Shown: positions 23,372-34,394, counted from the first letter of the stretch. The stretch: DNA of 62,807 bases from a bacterium (GCA_030528665.1 JAUMYK010000003.1:1-62807); one strand, 5' to 3'. Translations and numbers: made by a program. The notes: a model not told the origin generated them from the sequence alone.

Positions 23372-25555
23372 ATGCATCTTTTCAAGAGGCTTTTGTTGAC
23401 CAAATTTCCACATTCCACGATCCACAATACGATGAATCCTGCGAGTATGTTTGTGGGATTCATTTCTGCAAAAGAGTTTTTCTCCGTGATCAATCGTAAA
23501 ATCATTGAAAACCACAAACTCAATCTCTTTGATGTCAACCTTGATCCTGTGGAATTCAAGATGGGCTTTGGTGAAAATCCAAACTCCGACAAGCAAAAAG
23601 ACATCGAAACCTATTTTGCCTATTGTGTAGCTGCTAATCTCAATGGCTATCAGTTTTATTCCCCTGCCAATCTTGCAAACGGAGTTACGCTCCTTGCTGC
23701 ACTCTATTTCAAAGAGACTTTGCAGGACTATCCTGACTATTATTTTGCACAGTTGCTCTATGCGGTGTATTTGCTTTCCTTTACCTTTGCTGGGAGGATG
23801 AAGGTGTTTCCTTCAGACCAGCAGCAGGAAAACTATAACTGGTTTGTAGAGGTGTTCTTTGATTTTTACAAGATTACCTTTCAGCAGTTAGGTACTGAGA
23901 TTTCCGAAAAGGACTTTGATGCCGTCAAAAAAGGGCTTTTAAGTCAGACTTCTTTTTTCTTTTTGTTGTTCCATTTTTACAAAAAGCTCAATGTACTTCT
24001 TGCAGACAAGTCCACAGATGAGGATTATCTGGATCGAATCCTTGGTAAGCATCCCAATGACAAACTCCTCAAAGCCTTCAAGGAAAACTATGCTACGACC
24101 AAATATCTCCCACATTCCTCACCACTGGAGCAATCCGTGATCAATAATGTTCGACCTGCAGATATTTTGGTCAAATACTTGCTTGGAGATGCGGATCCTT
24201 GCCTTGTTGTAGATACGATCATTGCAAAAATTTTTCACAAAGCTGATCGAGACCCACTGGTTGACTCCTTTCTCAGATCGGATGCGAAATTGCCTCAGCT
24301 CTTTGAGGAATTGTTAGATTATAAAAAATATAAATACTGATTCTTTTGAGGGGTACAAAACTATATGATCAAACTCCTCAGATCGCAGGGCAAAGAAGAG
24401 CTTTTAGAGGATATTGATGAAATGCTCTCTGCGATTGATAACGGGGATGATGTTTCCAATTTTGATATTCCTGAGAGAATCAAAAGAGAGTCGAGAGTGA
24501 CTGAGAGATTGCTCAATTTTTATGTGACATTGATTGGTGGATTTACGAGTGCAAAAGGGGATAGTTTTTATCTCAGATTGCACAAACCAGAGCTACTAGA
24601 GTTTTTTTCTCAAGAGACATTGACTGCGATGCTGGGTTCTGAGCTTCAGCTCGATTATGCAGGAAATATGCTCTATCAATATAGCAAAAACCTCTATTAC
24701 TACCGCTTTATCGATGACAAGGTCAGAGCTGGGAAAAATAGGTTTTCCATCCCTGTAAAAGGTGATACGAGACCAACGATTAGTAATTTTGCGGTGATCA
24801 AACTCTATACAGAAGGTATGATCTGCTCATTTTTCCAAGACCTCAATCCAAAGGAGACCAAGCTCAGGATCAAAAATACGCAACTCCTTGCTGATTTTAG
24901 AAAGCAGTTTGGGGCGATGATTTCTACTTGGGTAAAAAAGGAGAATCCTGAGTTTATTCAGCTTTTTTATGCTCCTTTGCTCGAGCAGTTGGGCGAAGAA
25001 TCCGCTGCTAGGAATTTTCTCCAAACCATACTTCAGGAGGAGGATGTTATCAATCTCAAGGATGCCCTTTACAAGCTGGAGTATTGGCTTGCGTACTACA
25101 TTTTTTTGCAGTTTCAGAGCTGTAAGATTGCAAAACACTATGGGACTGCCTTTACCTTAGCATTGCACGGAGCAGTGAGAGAAACGATACTGGGTATGGG
25201 TATAGTGATGACCTATCTTCACGAAAATGTTAAAAATCTGACTGAGGATCAGAGGGATTGCCTTTGGATTTTATATATCAGAGATATCTTAGGGATCAAA
25301 CATAGCAAGGCGAACCAACTTTTGGAGGGATTCAAAAGGGTTTGGTCAGATTTTCATCCGTTTTTAAAGGTATGGATTGGTTTTGATGACAATCCTGACT
25401 TTCTCAAACTGATTGCTAAAAATATTCAAAAAATTATGGAGAACAAGACCTATACGGAGGTGCTTCAGGATTTTACGGGAGAGGATATGATTCGATTTAG
25501 GGGATTGCTAAAAAATATTTCGTATTACAACAAAAGATATGTGATCCCAAGCTAA
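23372..25555 (+). CDS. Large protein of unknown function
   Basis: 727 residues; two UGA-Gly (24338, 24350) join the two halves. It is mostly helical, rich in Phe/Tyr/Leu, with no signal peptide and no clear membrane helix. I recognise no catalytic motif. The two halves show a vaguely similar pattern of aromatic helices, which might reflect an internal repeat. A 63-bp tandem repeat array begins 30 bp after its stop. Probably cytosolic; function unknown. Confidence 0.65.
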
Positions 25556-25585
25556 AGCGATAAAATGATAGCGCCTCCTTCATAT

Positions 25586-25776
25586 GTCATCCTGCCTGTC
25601 CCGCACAAAGTTGCGAGGAACTTGATTCAGCATCTTAACTCTCTGTTTGTCATCCTGCCTGTCCCGCACAAAGTTGCGGGGAACTTGATTCAGCATCTTA
25701 GCCGTAAGCTCGTCATCCTGAACTTGATTCAGGATCTTAGCAAGCGGACAAGATTCCGGATCAAGTCCGGAATGAC
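25586..25776 (+). repeat. Tandem 63-bp repeat array (family A)
   Basis: Three units start with GTCATCCTG at 25586, 25649 and 25712, exactly 63 bp apart. Each contains GAACTTGATTCAG(C/G)ATCTTA. The last changes into the palindrome ATTCCGGATCAAGTCCGGAAT and ends AATGAC, an inverted match to the GTCAT start. A related copy lies at 38508. Probably a palindromic REP-like element, not CRISPR: there are no unique spacers. Confidence 0.85.
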
Positions 25777-25807
25777 GAGAAAAATCAAATTATAAACTAC
25801 AAATCGT

Positions 25808-25852
25808 CCTCCCTCGATGAGGGAGGTGCTGAGCGAAGCGAGGCGGAGGGAG
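25808..25852 (+). repeat. GC-rich palindromic repeat (family B), copy 1
   Basis: Contains CTCCCTCGATGAGGGAG followed by GCTGAGCGAAGCGAGGCGG. Related copies at 31169 and 39066. It is markedly more GC-rich than the neighbouring genes. Confidence 0.7.
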
Positions 25853-25901
25853 CGAGATCTCGCATCAATCCCAAAATCTACCATGATAACTATTACCTAT
25901 C

Positions 25902-25934
25902 AAAAAAAGCCTCAGTTGATCGCTGAGCTTTTTT
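25902..25934. terminator. Bidirectional terminator
   Basis: A tract, GC(C)TCAG, loop, CTGAGC, T tract; serves the convergent genes on each side. Confidence 0.8.
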
Positions 25935-25947
25935 CAAGAATTAGAGA

Positions 25948-27267
25948 CTAGCTGTCAGAGGATTTTTCCTCTACGAGGACTGAGATTTCTCCGATCACAT
26001 TTTTTTTGACCCAAAGGATTTTAAGGCTCAGTTCTTTGAGCTGCTTTCCTTCAATGTCTTCATGTAAGCTCAGCGGCAGTCTAATGATTTCTCCAGCACT
26101 TGGAAATCTCTCCAAATAACTCGTAATAAAATAACTAAGCGTTTCAGCTTCATATTCTGAATCCAGATTGAGTTCATCAAAATGGAGGTTGAGCGCATTG
26201 AGGAGTTCATCCATTCTGACATAGGACTGACAAATCAGGGATCAGTCTTCATGTATTTGTATCGGAGTGATTTCTTCATCAGACTCATCTTGAATCTCAC
26301 CAAAGACTTCTTCAATAATATCTTCCAAGGTCACGATTCCATCTACTCCACCATATTCATCCATAACGACTGCAATATGTTTGTGTGTTTTTTGAAATTT
26401 TTCCAAGAGCGAGTCCAAAGGCTGACTACGAGGAATTTTGATGATGGGATTGAGCTTGAGTGAGGAAATCACGGTTGAACCTTTTTCTTCTTGTCTAAGT
26501 CTGAGGAGTTCTTTGAGCGTAACGACTCTATCGATACTATCCATACTCTCTTGATAGACAGGAATACGAGAGTACTGGTAACTTATGAGTTTGCTGATAG
26601 CCTCATCCAGTGTGAGATTATCCTGAAGTGCTTTGATCTTGATCCTCGGAGTCATAATATCCTCAGCCGTCAGCTCATCAAAGTTGAGTAACTTTTTGAT
26701 CTTTTGATCCTCGCCATTGTCAAAGATGCCTGCCTTTTTGCTCAGTTCAATAAATGCTTCTAAATCTGATTCACTGATGGCAGATTTTTTTTCTTTTTTT
26801 GTAAGTCCCTTCATCATCCATTCAAGAATTATGACGAGAGGGTATAAAATTTTGATCAAGATCGTATACAAAGGAGCAATACTGAGCGAAATTTTCTCAG
26901 AATGTCTTGTAGCAAAAGTTTTCGGAAAGATTTCTCCAAAGAGGAGAACCAAGATCGTTACTACAATCGTAGCCAGCGTGATCATAACCGTTTGGTCGTA
27001 GGCAACCTGTCCAGCCAGTTGTAGTGCGATCACCGTTGCAAGTGATGCTGCAAAGACATTTACAATATTGTTTCCAATAAGGATGGCGATCAGCATTCTT
27101 TCTGGTTTGAGTTTGAGCTTGTAGAGTGCTTTAGCTCAAGGACGCTTGTCTTTGAGAAAGGCTGAGGCTTTGTGCATAGCTACTGCGGTAAATGCAGTTT
27201 CGCTCGCAGAAAAAAAGCTAGAAAGTAAAATCAAAACGACAAAGAGTGCTAACGATCGAGGATCCAT
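25948..27267 (-). CDS. CorC/HlyC-type CNNM transporter-like protein
   Basis: 439 residues, two UGA-Gly. An N-terminal CNNM/DUF21 membrane domain starts with a hydrophobic helix and SSFFSASETAF and continues through LLFGEIFPKT. A CBS pair follows (MTPRIKI, then YSRIPVY), then MDEYGGVDGIVTLEDI and a small C-terminal CorC domain. Relatives act in Mg2+/Co2+ efflux or regulation. The start at 27267 is 41 bp from its promoter -10 box. Family call is strong; the ion is inferred. Confidence 0.9.
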
Positions 27268-27307
27268 ACCAGCGTATCAAAGATAAAAAAGTTTTAATCC
27301 TGACTGT

Positions 27308-27335
27308 ACTATACACAATAGCCTTTGAATTGCAA
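27308..27335 (-). promoter_or_regulatory. Promoter of the CorC-like gene
   Basis: TTGCAA-N16-TATAGT on the minus strand. Confidence 0.75.
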
Positions 27336-27373
27336 GTCCACTCACAGCATCTCTCCTCCCTCACTATGAGCAG

Positions 27374-28387
27374 TTATTCCATCACAAAGACCAATCCTGT
27401 ATGATCAGACCCTGCAAACTGAATCGCACGAAGCTCAGAAATTTTAAGTTCAGGACTGACAAAACTATGATCAATATGACTTCTCAGGAAAGAAGGAAGT
27501 TCTGCAATATCAGCAATGCGAAGGAGTTTACTCAGATCCCAGCTCATAAAGATTGGAAATGCTCTGGTGCTATTGATCAGCTTTCCATCGAGTTTTTGCT
27601 CAAATGCTTTGTAAAATTGAGACCAAGGACTGACATTAAAATCTCCGAGCATAATAATTTTTTCTTGCTTGGGAGCTAAGGTTTGATTGAGATGTCAGTG
27701 CTGCTGCTGAAAATCGCTTGCAATTCTCGTGAGTTGGGCATTTCTATTGAGAAAGTGACTTGGCTTGGTTGGAGAACTCGTATGGATGAGATAAAAAAGA
27801 TACGAATCCTGATCAGTCTCCATACGGAAGTACTGATAGTTCCATCTTTCCTCTTCCAGTCAGGTGTCAAACTGTTCAAGAGGATATTTACTCGCTACTA
27901 AACTGCTATTTCCTCCTCTGAGTATATAGGGATATGCTTGGAGAAGCTGTGGTTTGAGGACTTCTCTATGCTGAGCTTCAAACTCTACAAAGAGCAAGAT
28001 ATCTGGCTTTTCCTCTTTAATTTTCGATAAAATATCTGCATAGTCCTGATTATCTTTGTAGATATTGGAGTAGAGGACTTTGATAGGATGAACAAGCTCG
28101 CTACTCAACTGATAACTTTTGTAAAAAGTCCAAAAATCCTGACTCAATACCAGCACTAGCCCCCCAAATCCCAACACAAAAAAATGGGCATACTGGGTAA
28201 AAAATCAGACTTTTCTTTCCTTGGTATACAAACGAAAAAACAGCCTCCATACCGCGATTATCAGCCCAAGCAAAAACACTACTGCCCAATAGGGTAAAAA
28301 ACTGATTGCCAATTCTCCTCGATAACTGGAGCGAAATGCTAAGAGCCATATCCCAGTCAAGATCACGATTATACTTGCTACTCCCAT
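27374..28387 (-). CDS. Membrane-anchored endonuclease/exonuclease/phosphatase-family protein
   Basis: 337 residues from the ATG at 28387 (TTG 28402 is possible); UGA-Gly at 28205, 27860 and 27695. Three N-terminal membrane helices, then an EEP catalytic domain: NIYKDNQDYADIL (metal/substrate Asn), LLFVEFE (catalytic Glu), GDFN, HIDHSFVS and the terminal SDHTG. Members cleave phosphodiesters in nucleic acids or lipid headgroups. The membrane tether and outward-facing domain suggest processing of external DNA or lipids; this is inference. Confidence 0.8.
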
Positions 28388-28527
28388 CGCTTTTTCATCC
28401 AAATAAACCTTTCCCTCAAGCCTAGTTATTTCCCCTCAAAAATCAAACCGAGAGCGAGATTTTGATCTTGACTTGTATTTGAGAGATAAAAAAGTATGAT
28501 CATCTGCGGAAAACCAAAAATAGTAAA

Positions 28528-29202
28528 ATGATGAAAAATATCCACTTTTGGGGGCTTAAGCTGCTCTCTATGACAATGCTTTTTTGTAAATTCTTTTTGC
28601 CCATAGTGGCGATTTCGGCACTCGTTAATATGGTCTTGTTTCCAGCAGATATGGAGCTTTTTATGCTCCTGTTTTGGAAGACAATTCTGACCACGATAGT
28701 GACGATCGCGATTATGCTCTGGGGTGTCCGCCGAGAAAAAAAAGCCAAAACGCAGTCCAAAATCAGACTTTTTTGGTGGTATTTTTTACCGATGATTCCT
28801 TATGTAGAGTTGCTAATGATTGCAGTATTTGAGCGGGATTTATTACTCTTTATGGAGAAATTGGTGGCATACCTCCTGACTTATGCGCTACTTGCAGCGT
28901 ATTATACCTATGCAGGAGAACTCAAAAAGCTGCTGAAAAAAATCAAAAAATCTGAATTCAAAAAAGGAAGCCCTTGAATCCAAGTGATGCTTCCTTTTTC
29001 GTATGTGGAGTGTTACACAGAGAACTTAGGGGCTATATGCAGGAGCTGAGCTATTTGATTGGCAAATCAGATAAAATCTCCTGAATCGCAGTTTCTATCT
29101 CATTGATCCCATAGGCAAAATTATTCCTCAATGCTCCATTTTCACGCAAAAGGGTCTGTAGCCTATCACTCAGCTCTTGCATTCCCCCGACCATGAGCTT
29201 AA
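28528..29202 (+). CDS. Membrane protein whose apparent stop is a UGA inside a terminator
   Basis: The first 149 residues (28528-28974) form a 3-4 helix membrane protein with a Lys-rich tail. The next codon is UGA (28975), which in this genome means Gly, so the code-25 frame runs on for 75 codons to TAA at 29200. That tail crosses a strong hairpin terminator (28961-28999) and lies antisense to the next gene, so it is doubtful as protein. Either UGA ends translation here, or the message is non-stop, or there is a sequence change. The core part is real; function is unknown. Confidence 0.5.
28961..28999 (+). terminator. Strong terminator overlapping the end of the membrane-protein frame
   Basis: AAAAAGGAAGC and GCTTCCTTTTT are perfect 11-bp arms around an 17-base loop containing the UGA at 28975. 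Confidence 0.85.
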
Positions 29203-29461
29203 GATCTTCAGGAGAAGCGATCAGACCATCCAAAATCTCTTTATGCAGTCTGGTGGTATAGAGTCTGAGCTGGATCAAAGTCCTGATCACTATATCCACA
29301 AATTCGCTCTCAAATTCGTGTACAATACCGCCTCCATATTGACTCGTAGTCTCAGTTGTGAGTTCCAAAGCACCTACCAGAGCATCACAAGTACCTGCGA
29401 TTTTCTCAAGTAAGGTAGTCATTTTGGTAGTAGTCTGAGAAAGGGTATTGAGTCCGTTCAT
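29051..29461 (-). CDS. Helical protein of unknown function
   Basis: 136 residues from the ATG at 29461, ended by TAG. Entirely helical with heptad-like patterns (TTTKMTTLLEKIAGTCDALV; LQTLLRENGALRNNFAYGI), so probably a small coiled-coil bundle. It has its own promoter with -10 box 41 bp upstream. No family recognised. Confidence 0.6.
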   Translation of the reverse strand: MNGLNTLSQTTTKMTTLLEKIAGTCDALVGALELTTETTSQYGGGIVHEFESEFVDIVIRTLIQLRLYTTRLHKEILDGLIASPEDLKLMVGGMQELSDRLQTLLRENGALRNNFAYGINEIETAIQEILSDLPIK

Positions 29462-29501
29462 TTGTGCGATACAATAAAAGATAAAAACTTTTGACACTCC
29501 A

Positions 29502-29530
29502 ATTATATCCACTTTTATCAAAAAAAACAA
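29502..29530 (-). promoter_or_regulatory. Promoter of the 136-residue protein gene
   Basis: TTGTTT-N17-TATAAT on the minus strand. A copy of AAAAATCTGA lies immediately upstream (29531-29540). Confidence 0.7.
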
Positions 29531-29646
29531 AAAAATCTGATTGTTCTTTTCAGTTTTTTCTTTTCATTTTTATTTTTTGTGATATGAGTGGTTTTTTGTA
29601 TTAGAGTGTAGAGAGAAAAGAGGAGTGAGGAAGAATATTTTCTTTA

Positions 29647-29684
29647 TCAAAAAAGCCTGACCCTCTTCAAAGATCAGACTTCTT
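29647..29684 (-). terminator. Terminator built from an inverted CTGA motif pair
   Basis: On the minus strand AAGTCTGA pairs with TCAGGCTT and runs into TTTTTT. It ends the secreted Cys-rich protein gene. Confidence 0.75.
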
Positions 29685-29690
29685 ATTATT

Positions 29691-30662
29691 TTATTTTTTT
29701 ACTCGAGAGCATCCAGATTGTGCTTTACAGCCTGCTTGCGTACTAAGGCTGCTACAGCTATGACTGGTTTGGGTAGTTGTTTCTATACAGTATTGAGGGT
29801 TATGGGAGTTTTGATTACAGTTTCGATAATGGCAGGTATATTTACTGAGGTCATTTGGATCATGTATCATTGGATCATCTGATACCTCTAAGAGACAGCT
29901 TGGATGGATAGGGATAGATTTTCCAGGAGTATAGCTAGGGTCTCGGATTCTCCACTGAATATTTTTGTTACGAGGGCAGTTGCTATCACGTCATCATGCA
30001 GTATAATTATTAGGATCATCACTAGGATTGAAAATATTTCTACGACAGCAGGTAGGGTCATATGCTACTCATTCACGATCACGGCATTCAAAACGATTGG
30101 TATTCACTTTCCCTGTCCATTTTTTGCTTGTCGTGGTGTAGCTTCCTACGCAGTGATATGCTTCAGGTTGAGCTGGTGGAGTTGAGGTAGTAGGGCAGGT
30201 TGGACAAGTCGGGCAAGTAGGACAGTTAGGGGCAGGAGGACAGTGCGAAGTATTGAGACAGGAGCCATCTTCGATACATCTGAGTCTCGTTTCATGATTG
30301 GAAATGGTAGTACCAAACTGAGCTGTTAGATTATCTCGCATATGAGCGGTGAGCATATTATTGTTGTTAGTCGAGAGATAGGAGTTGAAGCTCAGTTGCT
30401 GATTGCTAAGCTGAGGATGAGAAGAGGATTGTGCATAGGTAGCGATTCTGAGTTCGTGATTGCTTGCTCGTGTATTGAGTTTGCTGATAAGGGCATCTCG
30501 CATATGCGCTTTGAGTTGATTTTGGTTTTGATTGGAACTGAGACTTGAGAAGCTCATCTGTTGAGTAGAGAGCTGGTTGTGTCTAGCTCATGCAGAGTAG
30601 GCGAGAAAGAGTGCGATTCCCAGCAGTCAACAGGCTGAGAGCCAGAGGACTTTGTTTTTCAT
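29691..30662 (-). CDS. Secreted cysteine-rich repeat protein
   Basis: 323 residues. The start at 30662 and signal peptide (KNKVLWLSACGLLGIALFLA then YSAGA) appear only when UGA is Gly; five further-downstream UGA-type gaps also close. Two copies of an AHMRD.L...SNHE.R repeat are followed by CPTCPTCPTCPTT, a Pro/Cys linker, and a C-terminal Cys-rich domain (CCRRN, CHYRNC, CSSLSTQAGCKAQSGC). Disulfide-linked surface or adhesive roles are plausible. No known family. Confidence 0.65.
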
Positions 30663-30686
30663 AGCGATAAGGAGTAGAAAATATAA

Positions 30687-30711
30687 AAAGACACCATACG
30701 GTTTATGGTGC
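30687..30711 (-). terminator. Terminator overlapping the stop of the next upstream gene
   Basis: CACCATA and TATGGTG arms followed by a T tract on the minus strand. The TAA of the 106-residue gene lies within the first arm. Confidence 0.75.
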
Positions 30712-31023
30712 CTTAACTATTATAATACCTGCAATAAGTACCAAAAATAGTATCCATCTACCAAGCATGGTGTCTTTGGATATTTTGGTTCTCTTAATGC
30801 AGGATATTGCTTTTGCATTAGAGTATATAATAGTTAAGGCTCTATCAATGTAGTGAAACTCTTTACAAAAGCAAGTAGAAAATACTCTTTTTACATATAT
30901 CCTATAAGGAATAAGGGAAAAACTATAATCCCAGTTGGGAAAAGCAAATAAAAATCTGATTGAAGTTGAGAGAACTATGGTTGATACAGGTATAAATGTT
31001 CCGTACCTCCTTTCCCCTACCAT
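30703..31023 (-). CDS. Small protein with C-terminal membrane helix
   Basis: Up to 106 residues; the start is uncertain because the 5' part runs into a degenerate repeat. The C-terminal MLGRWILFLVLIAGIIIV is a membrane helix. A terminator overlapping its TAA supports transcription. No family recognised. Confidence 0.35.
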   Translation of the reverse strand: MVGERRYGTFIPVSTIVLSTSIRFLFAFPNWDYSFSLIPYRIYVKRVFSTCFCKEFHYIDRALTIIYSNAKAISCIKRTKISKDTMLGRWILFLVLIAGIIIVKAP

Positions 31024-31340
31024 CCTGAATGTGATTCACTCATTCAACCTGTTCTCGACTCTAGTCGGCAAACTTGATTCAGGCTCTCTTCGTAAGCGGA
31101 TGAGATTCCGTAGGCTGCGTCCCCCTCCATCAGAATAAACTACGAGCTACATCTTTTCACAAGCTAAGTCCTCCCTTCAGATGAGGGAGATGCTGAGCGA
31201 AGCGAGCTAGATTGCAGACTAAGTCCAAAATGACAGATCGTCATCCATCTCACACACGGAAGCACCAATACCTAAAGCTCTTCAGCCTCTCTTCCTCATG
31301 TTTCCCTTGCATCAGTTCATGCTTTCTCGCTTTTTCCTGG
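31024..31340. repeat. Degenerate repeat region
   Basis: Without a gene. 31024-31135 is a decayed family A element (ATCCTGAAT, CTTGATTCAGG, GAGATTCCG remain). 31169-31210 is a family B copy (CTCCCTTCAGATGAGGGAG then TGCTGAGCGAAGCGAG). The remainder shows nothing recognisable. Confidence 0.55.
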
Positions 31341-32420
31341 CTAACGTTCATCACTAAACTGCTTCGCACAATGCCAAGCACTACTCCAGCATCGCTGGAG
31401 ATTGTATCCTCAGGTCTTTCCTGTAATATTGATCGCCTCGCCGAGGACATAGACTCCAGGCAGTTTTTTGAGTTCAAAATGTTCATCCAACTCTTCAAAA
31501 CAGAGTCCACCACTCATTACTTTACATTCATCTCGGCTCCTCAGGCTGGTAGGCGTGAGGGTCATGGTATACGCTCTGAGACCTTTAGGAGCCTTGAGAA
31601 ATGCGAGGAGTCTTTTGGTCATTTGTTGTGCTGGGATGGTGAGTTTGATTTTTGGATTTTTTTTAAACTGAGGATTGAGATAGCCGAGCCATAGCGAAAC
31701 ATTGAAAATCGCGGGTCAGGAAACTCCCCAGTGGGTAAAGAGGACAACTCTATCATCCTCATAGATGGTTTTGCCATTGACCAAAAGTCTGGTTTTAGCC
31801 TCCAATGAGCTTCCTGAGAGACTGCTGAGGTCTTCTTTGGTATTGAGTCCACAGAGTGCAGGTGCACTAGGATGATAGTTGAGTTGGTGCTTCTTAGCAA
31901 AATCAAAAATAAAGTCAGTTCCACCGACTTTGGGAAAGGACTGACCTCCACAGGCAATAATCACCCTTTTGCTCTCAAAATTTCCTTGATCTGTCTTGAT
32001 AATCCAGTGTTCGAGATGTTTTTCGATATCTAGGACACGATGAGCATAGCGGATTTCATTCTGATTTTCAGCATTTTTTGCTAAGAGAAAATCAAGGAGT
32101 TCTTTGGCTTTATTGCTTGCAAGGAGCATTCTCCCATTATCCTCTTCCTTGCCCAAAATCCCATGCGCTTCCAAAAAGCGGATCATCTCTCTGGGTCAAA
32201 AGGTCGAAAAAATCTGAAAAAGCCTTTCAGTTTGGTCTCCCAAATAGGTCTTAAAAGTGGCTCTAAGATTGGTAAAATTGCATCTTCCTTTACCTGAGAG
32301 GAGGATCTTAATCCCTGCGGTTTTGTTGTGTTCGAGTGTGAGTTTCTTCCACTGTTTTGGTAGCTGCATTCCACAAAACAGCCCACTTGCTCCCGCACCA
32401 ATAATCACACAATCTAGCAT
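31341..32420 (-). CDS. HI0933-family flavoprotein
   Basis: 359 residues; UGA-Gly at 32196, 31716 and 31410. The FAD-binding start IIGAGASGLFCG, the family mark SGKGRCNFTN, ACGGQSFPKVGG and the C-terminal GGYNLQ are present; the first Gly of GGYNLQ is encoded by UGA. Relatives are NAD(P)/FAD-dependent oxidoreductases of unsettled function. Slightly shorter than the usual 390-400 residues. It follows the PAP2 gene by 12 bp and is probably cotranscribed with it. Confidence 0.9.
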
Positions 32421-32432
32421 TGCATCTTTTCC

Positions 32433-33092
32433 CTAGAGACTAAAAAATACCTTGATTACGGCTTCAAAAATTGCATCTCCAAAATAGAAAAAAAACAGAT
32501 ACGCCATCAAAAAACATCCCAATCCCAATAGTCATCCTACCCAAATATCGCTCATCCAGTGGACTTTGAGATACCATCTACTCCATCAGACTACAAGCGT
32601 TGCAGCCAGAGCCAGTCCATAGCCAATCCAAGCCCAACTATGACCGATCACCAGCCAATCAAGAGCTAATGCGAGTGAGAGAAAAAATACAATCCCTGCC
32701 GAGGTATGACCACTGGGAAAACTATAGTCCTTAAAACGAAGTTTCCCAGCAAGTGGTCTCTGGCGTTGGGTAATTCTTTTGATCGACCAAAATCAGAGTG
32801 AAGCCATGATCATACTCGTAACGCAAATCCCCAAGATATGCCATTCTCCACTAAGAAAGAGTATAATTGATATAATAGCATAAAAAATACATACGCTTTT
32901 GACATTGATGGCATGATTGATCCATAGTGCAATTTGTTCTCGAGGGGATTGTCTCTCTTGAGTAAAAGCGAACTTTTCATCTATACGGGCAAAAAAGTTG
33001 GGAAAGAGAATCATCCCGATAGTGAGTGTTATTACGAGCAAGGTCGTAATCATACTCAAGTAGGCTAAAAATCTAGGAGAGAGCATGAGCAT
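32433..33092 (-). CDS. Second PAP2-family membrane phosphatase
   Basis: 219 residues, three UGA-Gly (32793 and two downstream). Motifs RQRPL, FPSGHTS and WSRWYLKVHWMSD are intact and lie between membrane helices. It is not a close copy of the PAP2 at 20247, so the cell has at least two, likely for lipid phosphate or undecaprenyl pyrophosphate turnover. It heads a two-gene unit with the flavoprotein. Confidence 0.88.
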
Positions 33093-33134
33093 CCTATGCT
33101 AAGGCTATCAGAAATAAAAAGGCGTATATCCTGA

Positions 33135-34280
33135 TTATGCTACCGCTTGTACTGCTTGAGCAACGAGTGGAGCGATCGTTTTGTCCAGTGCAGAAGGGAT
33201 GATCATCTCTGGACTTGGATGATCGACAGCATGTGCTAGTGCTTCTGCTGCTGCGATGAGGTGTTTTTCTTCAATTTGGGGAATCCTTGCTTCCAAAACT
33301 CACTTGAAGAGACCAGGAAATGCTAATACATTATTTACCTGATTTGGGAAATCAGATCTTCCAGTGGCAATAATGGCGGCACCTCATTTGAGCGCCTCTG
33401 CAGGCATAATTTCTGGTTCAGGGTTTGAGAGTGCAAAGATGATGGGATCAGCTTTCATCGTTTTTATTTCTTCAGCAGTGATCAGGTTTGGCTTACTTAC
33501 ACCGATAAAGACATCTGCATTGACCACTACCTCAGCCAGTGATCCTGATTGATCATCCAGATTGCTAGCTACTCGATCCTGTTTGTAGCTATTTAAATCT
33601 GTTCTTTGACTATGGATGGCTCATTGAGAATCAGTGATCACAATATGCTTTGCTCCATAGGCTTTAAGGAGTTTGGCAATAGAAAGCCCTGCAGCTCCAG
33701 CCCCAGCAATCACAATTTTGATAGTTTCGATAGTTCTAGAGGTGAGTTTAAGCGCATTGATGAGTCCAGCAAGCACGACAATTGCGGTTCCATGCTGATC
33801 ATCGTGAAAAACAGGGATATTGAGCCTTTTTTTGAGTTCGCTTTCTATTACAAAACACTGAGGAGCTGCAATATCCTCAAGATTGATCCCTCCAAAACTT
33901 GGGGCAATATTTTCTACAATACTGATGATCTCTTCAGGGTTTTGGGTTTTAAGCACGATCGGTACCGCATCCACGCCCCCAAACTCCTTAAACAAAATCG
34001 CCTTTCCTTCCATCACAGGCAGTCCCGCAAGTCCTCCGATATTTCCCAGTCCAAGTACCGCGCTTCCATCACTCACGACTGCGATGCTTCTCCCTTTTCG
34101 GGTATAGTCGTAGGCAAGATCAGGATTTTTAGCGATTTCAAGACAAGGCTGTGCTACACCAGGACTGTAGTAGGTAGCCATATCTTCTCTGGTTTCTAGT
34201 GGGACTTTGGAGATCATCTCTACTTTTCCAAGATGTTTTTTATGCTGTTCAAGTGAACGGGTATAGTAAGAGCTACTCAT
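33135..34280 (-). CDS. NAD(P)-dependent malic enzyme
   Basis: 381 residues. Oxidatively decarboxylates malate to pyruvate. Visible: YYSPGVAQPC, KGRSIAVVSDGSAVLGLG, the metal-site HDDQHGTA, the Rossmann loop GAGAAGLS, and SNPEPEI. Three UGA-Gly occur in the C-terminal third. Length matches the short bacterial type. Its product can feed pyruvate or, with KorAB nearby, reductive 2-oxoacid chemistry. It has its own promoter. Confidence 0.93.
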
Positions 34281-34317
34281 CGTAATAGTATCAAAAAAAT
34301 TAAAAAATCTGAATTTA

Positions 34318-34345
34318 ATCCTAAAGTTTTACCCTCTCATTGCAA
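34318..34345 (-). promoter_or_regulatory. Promoter of the malic enzyme gene
   Basis: TTGCAA-N16-TAGGAT on the minus strand, 38 bp before the ATG. AAAAATCTGA (34303-34312) sits next to the -10 box on the opposite strand. Confidence 0.65.
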
Positions 34346-34362
34346 GTCCAAACATACAAAAA

Positions 34363-34394
34363 AGCTTTCCACAACTTGATAAAGCGGGAAAGCT
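34363..34394 (-). terminator. Terminator of the 55-residue protein gene
   Basis: AGCTTTCC and GGAAAGCT arms with TTTTTT on the minus strand, directly before the malic enzyme promoter. Confidence 0.75.

Larger units (their letters stand above)
25556..25947. other. Repeat-filled intergenic stretch
   Basis: 392 bp with no gene: the tandem array 25586-25776, a GAGGGAGG-type repeat 25808-25852, and a bidirectional terminator 25902-25934 before the convergent CorC gene. Confidence 0.7.

Noticed and set aside
25586..25776. CRISPR array
   Set aside because: The tandem 63-bp units have no variable spacers and no cas genes are present.
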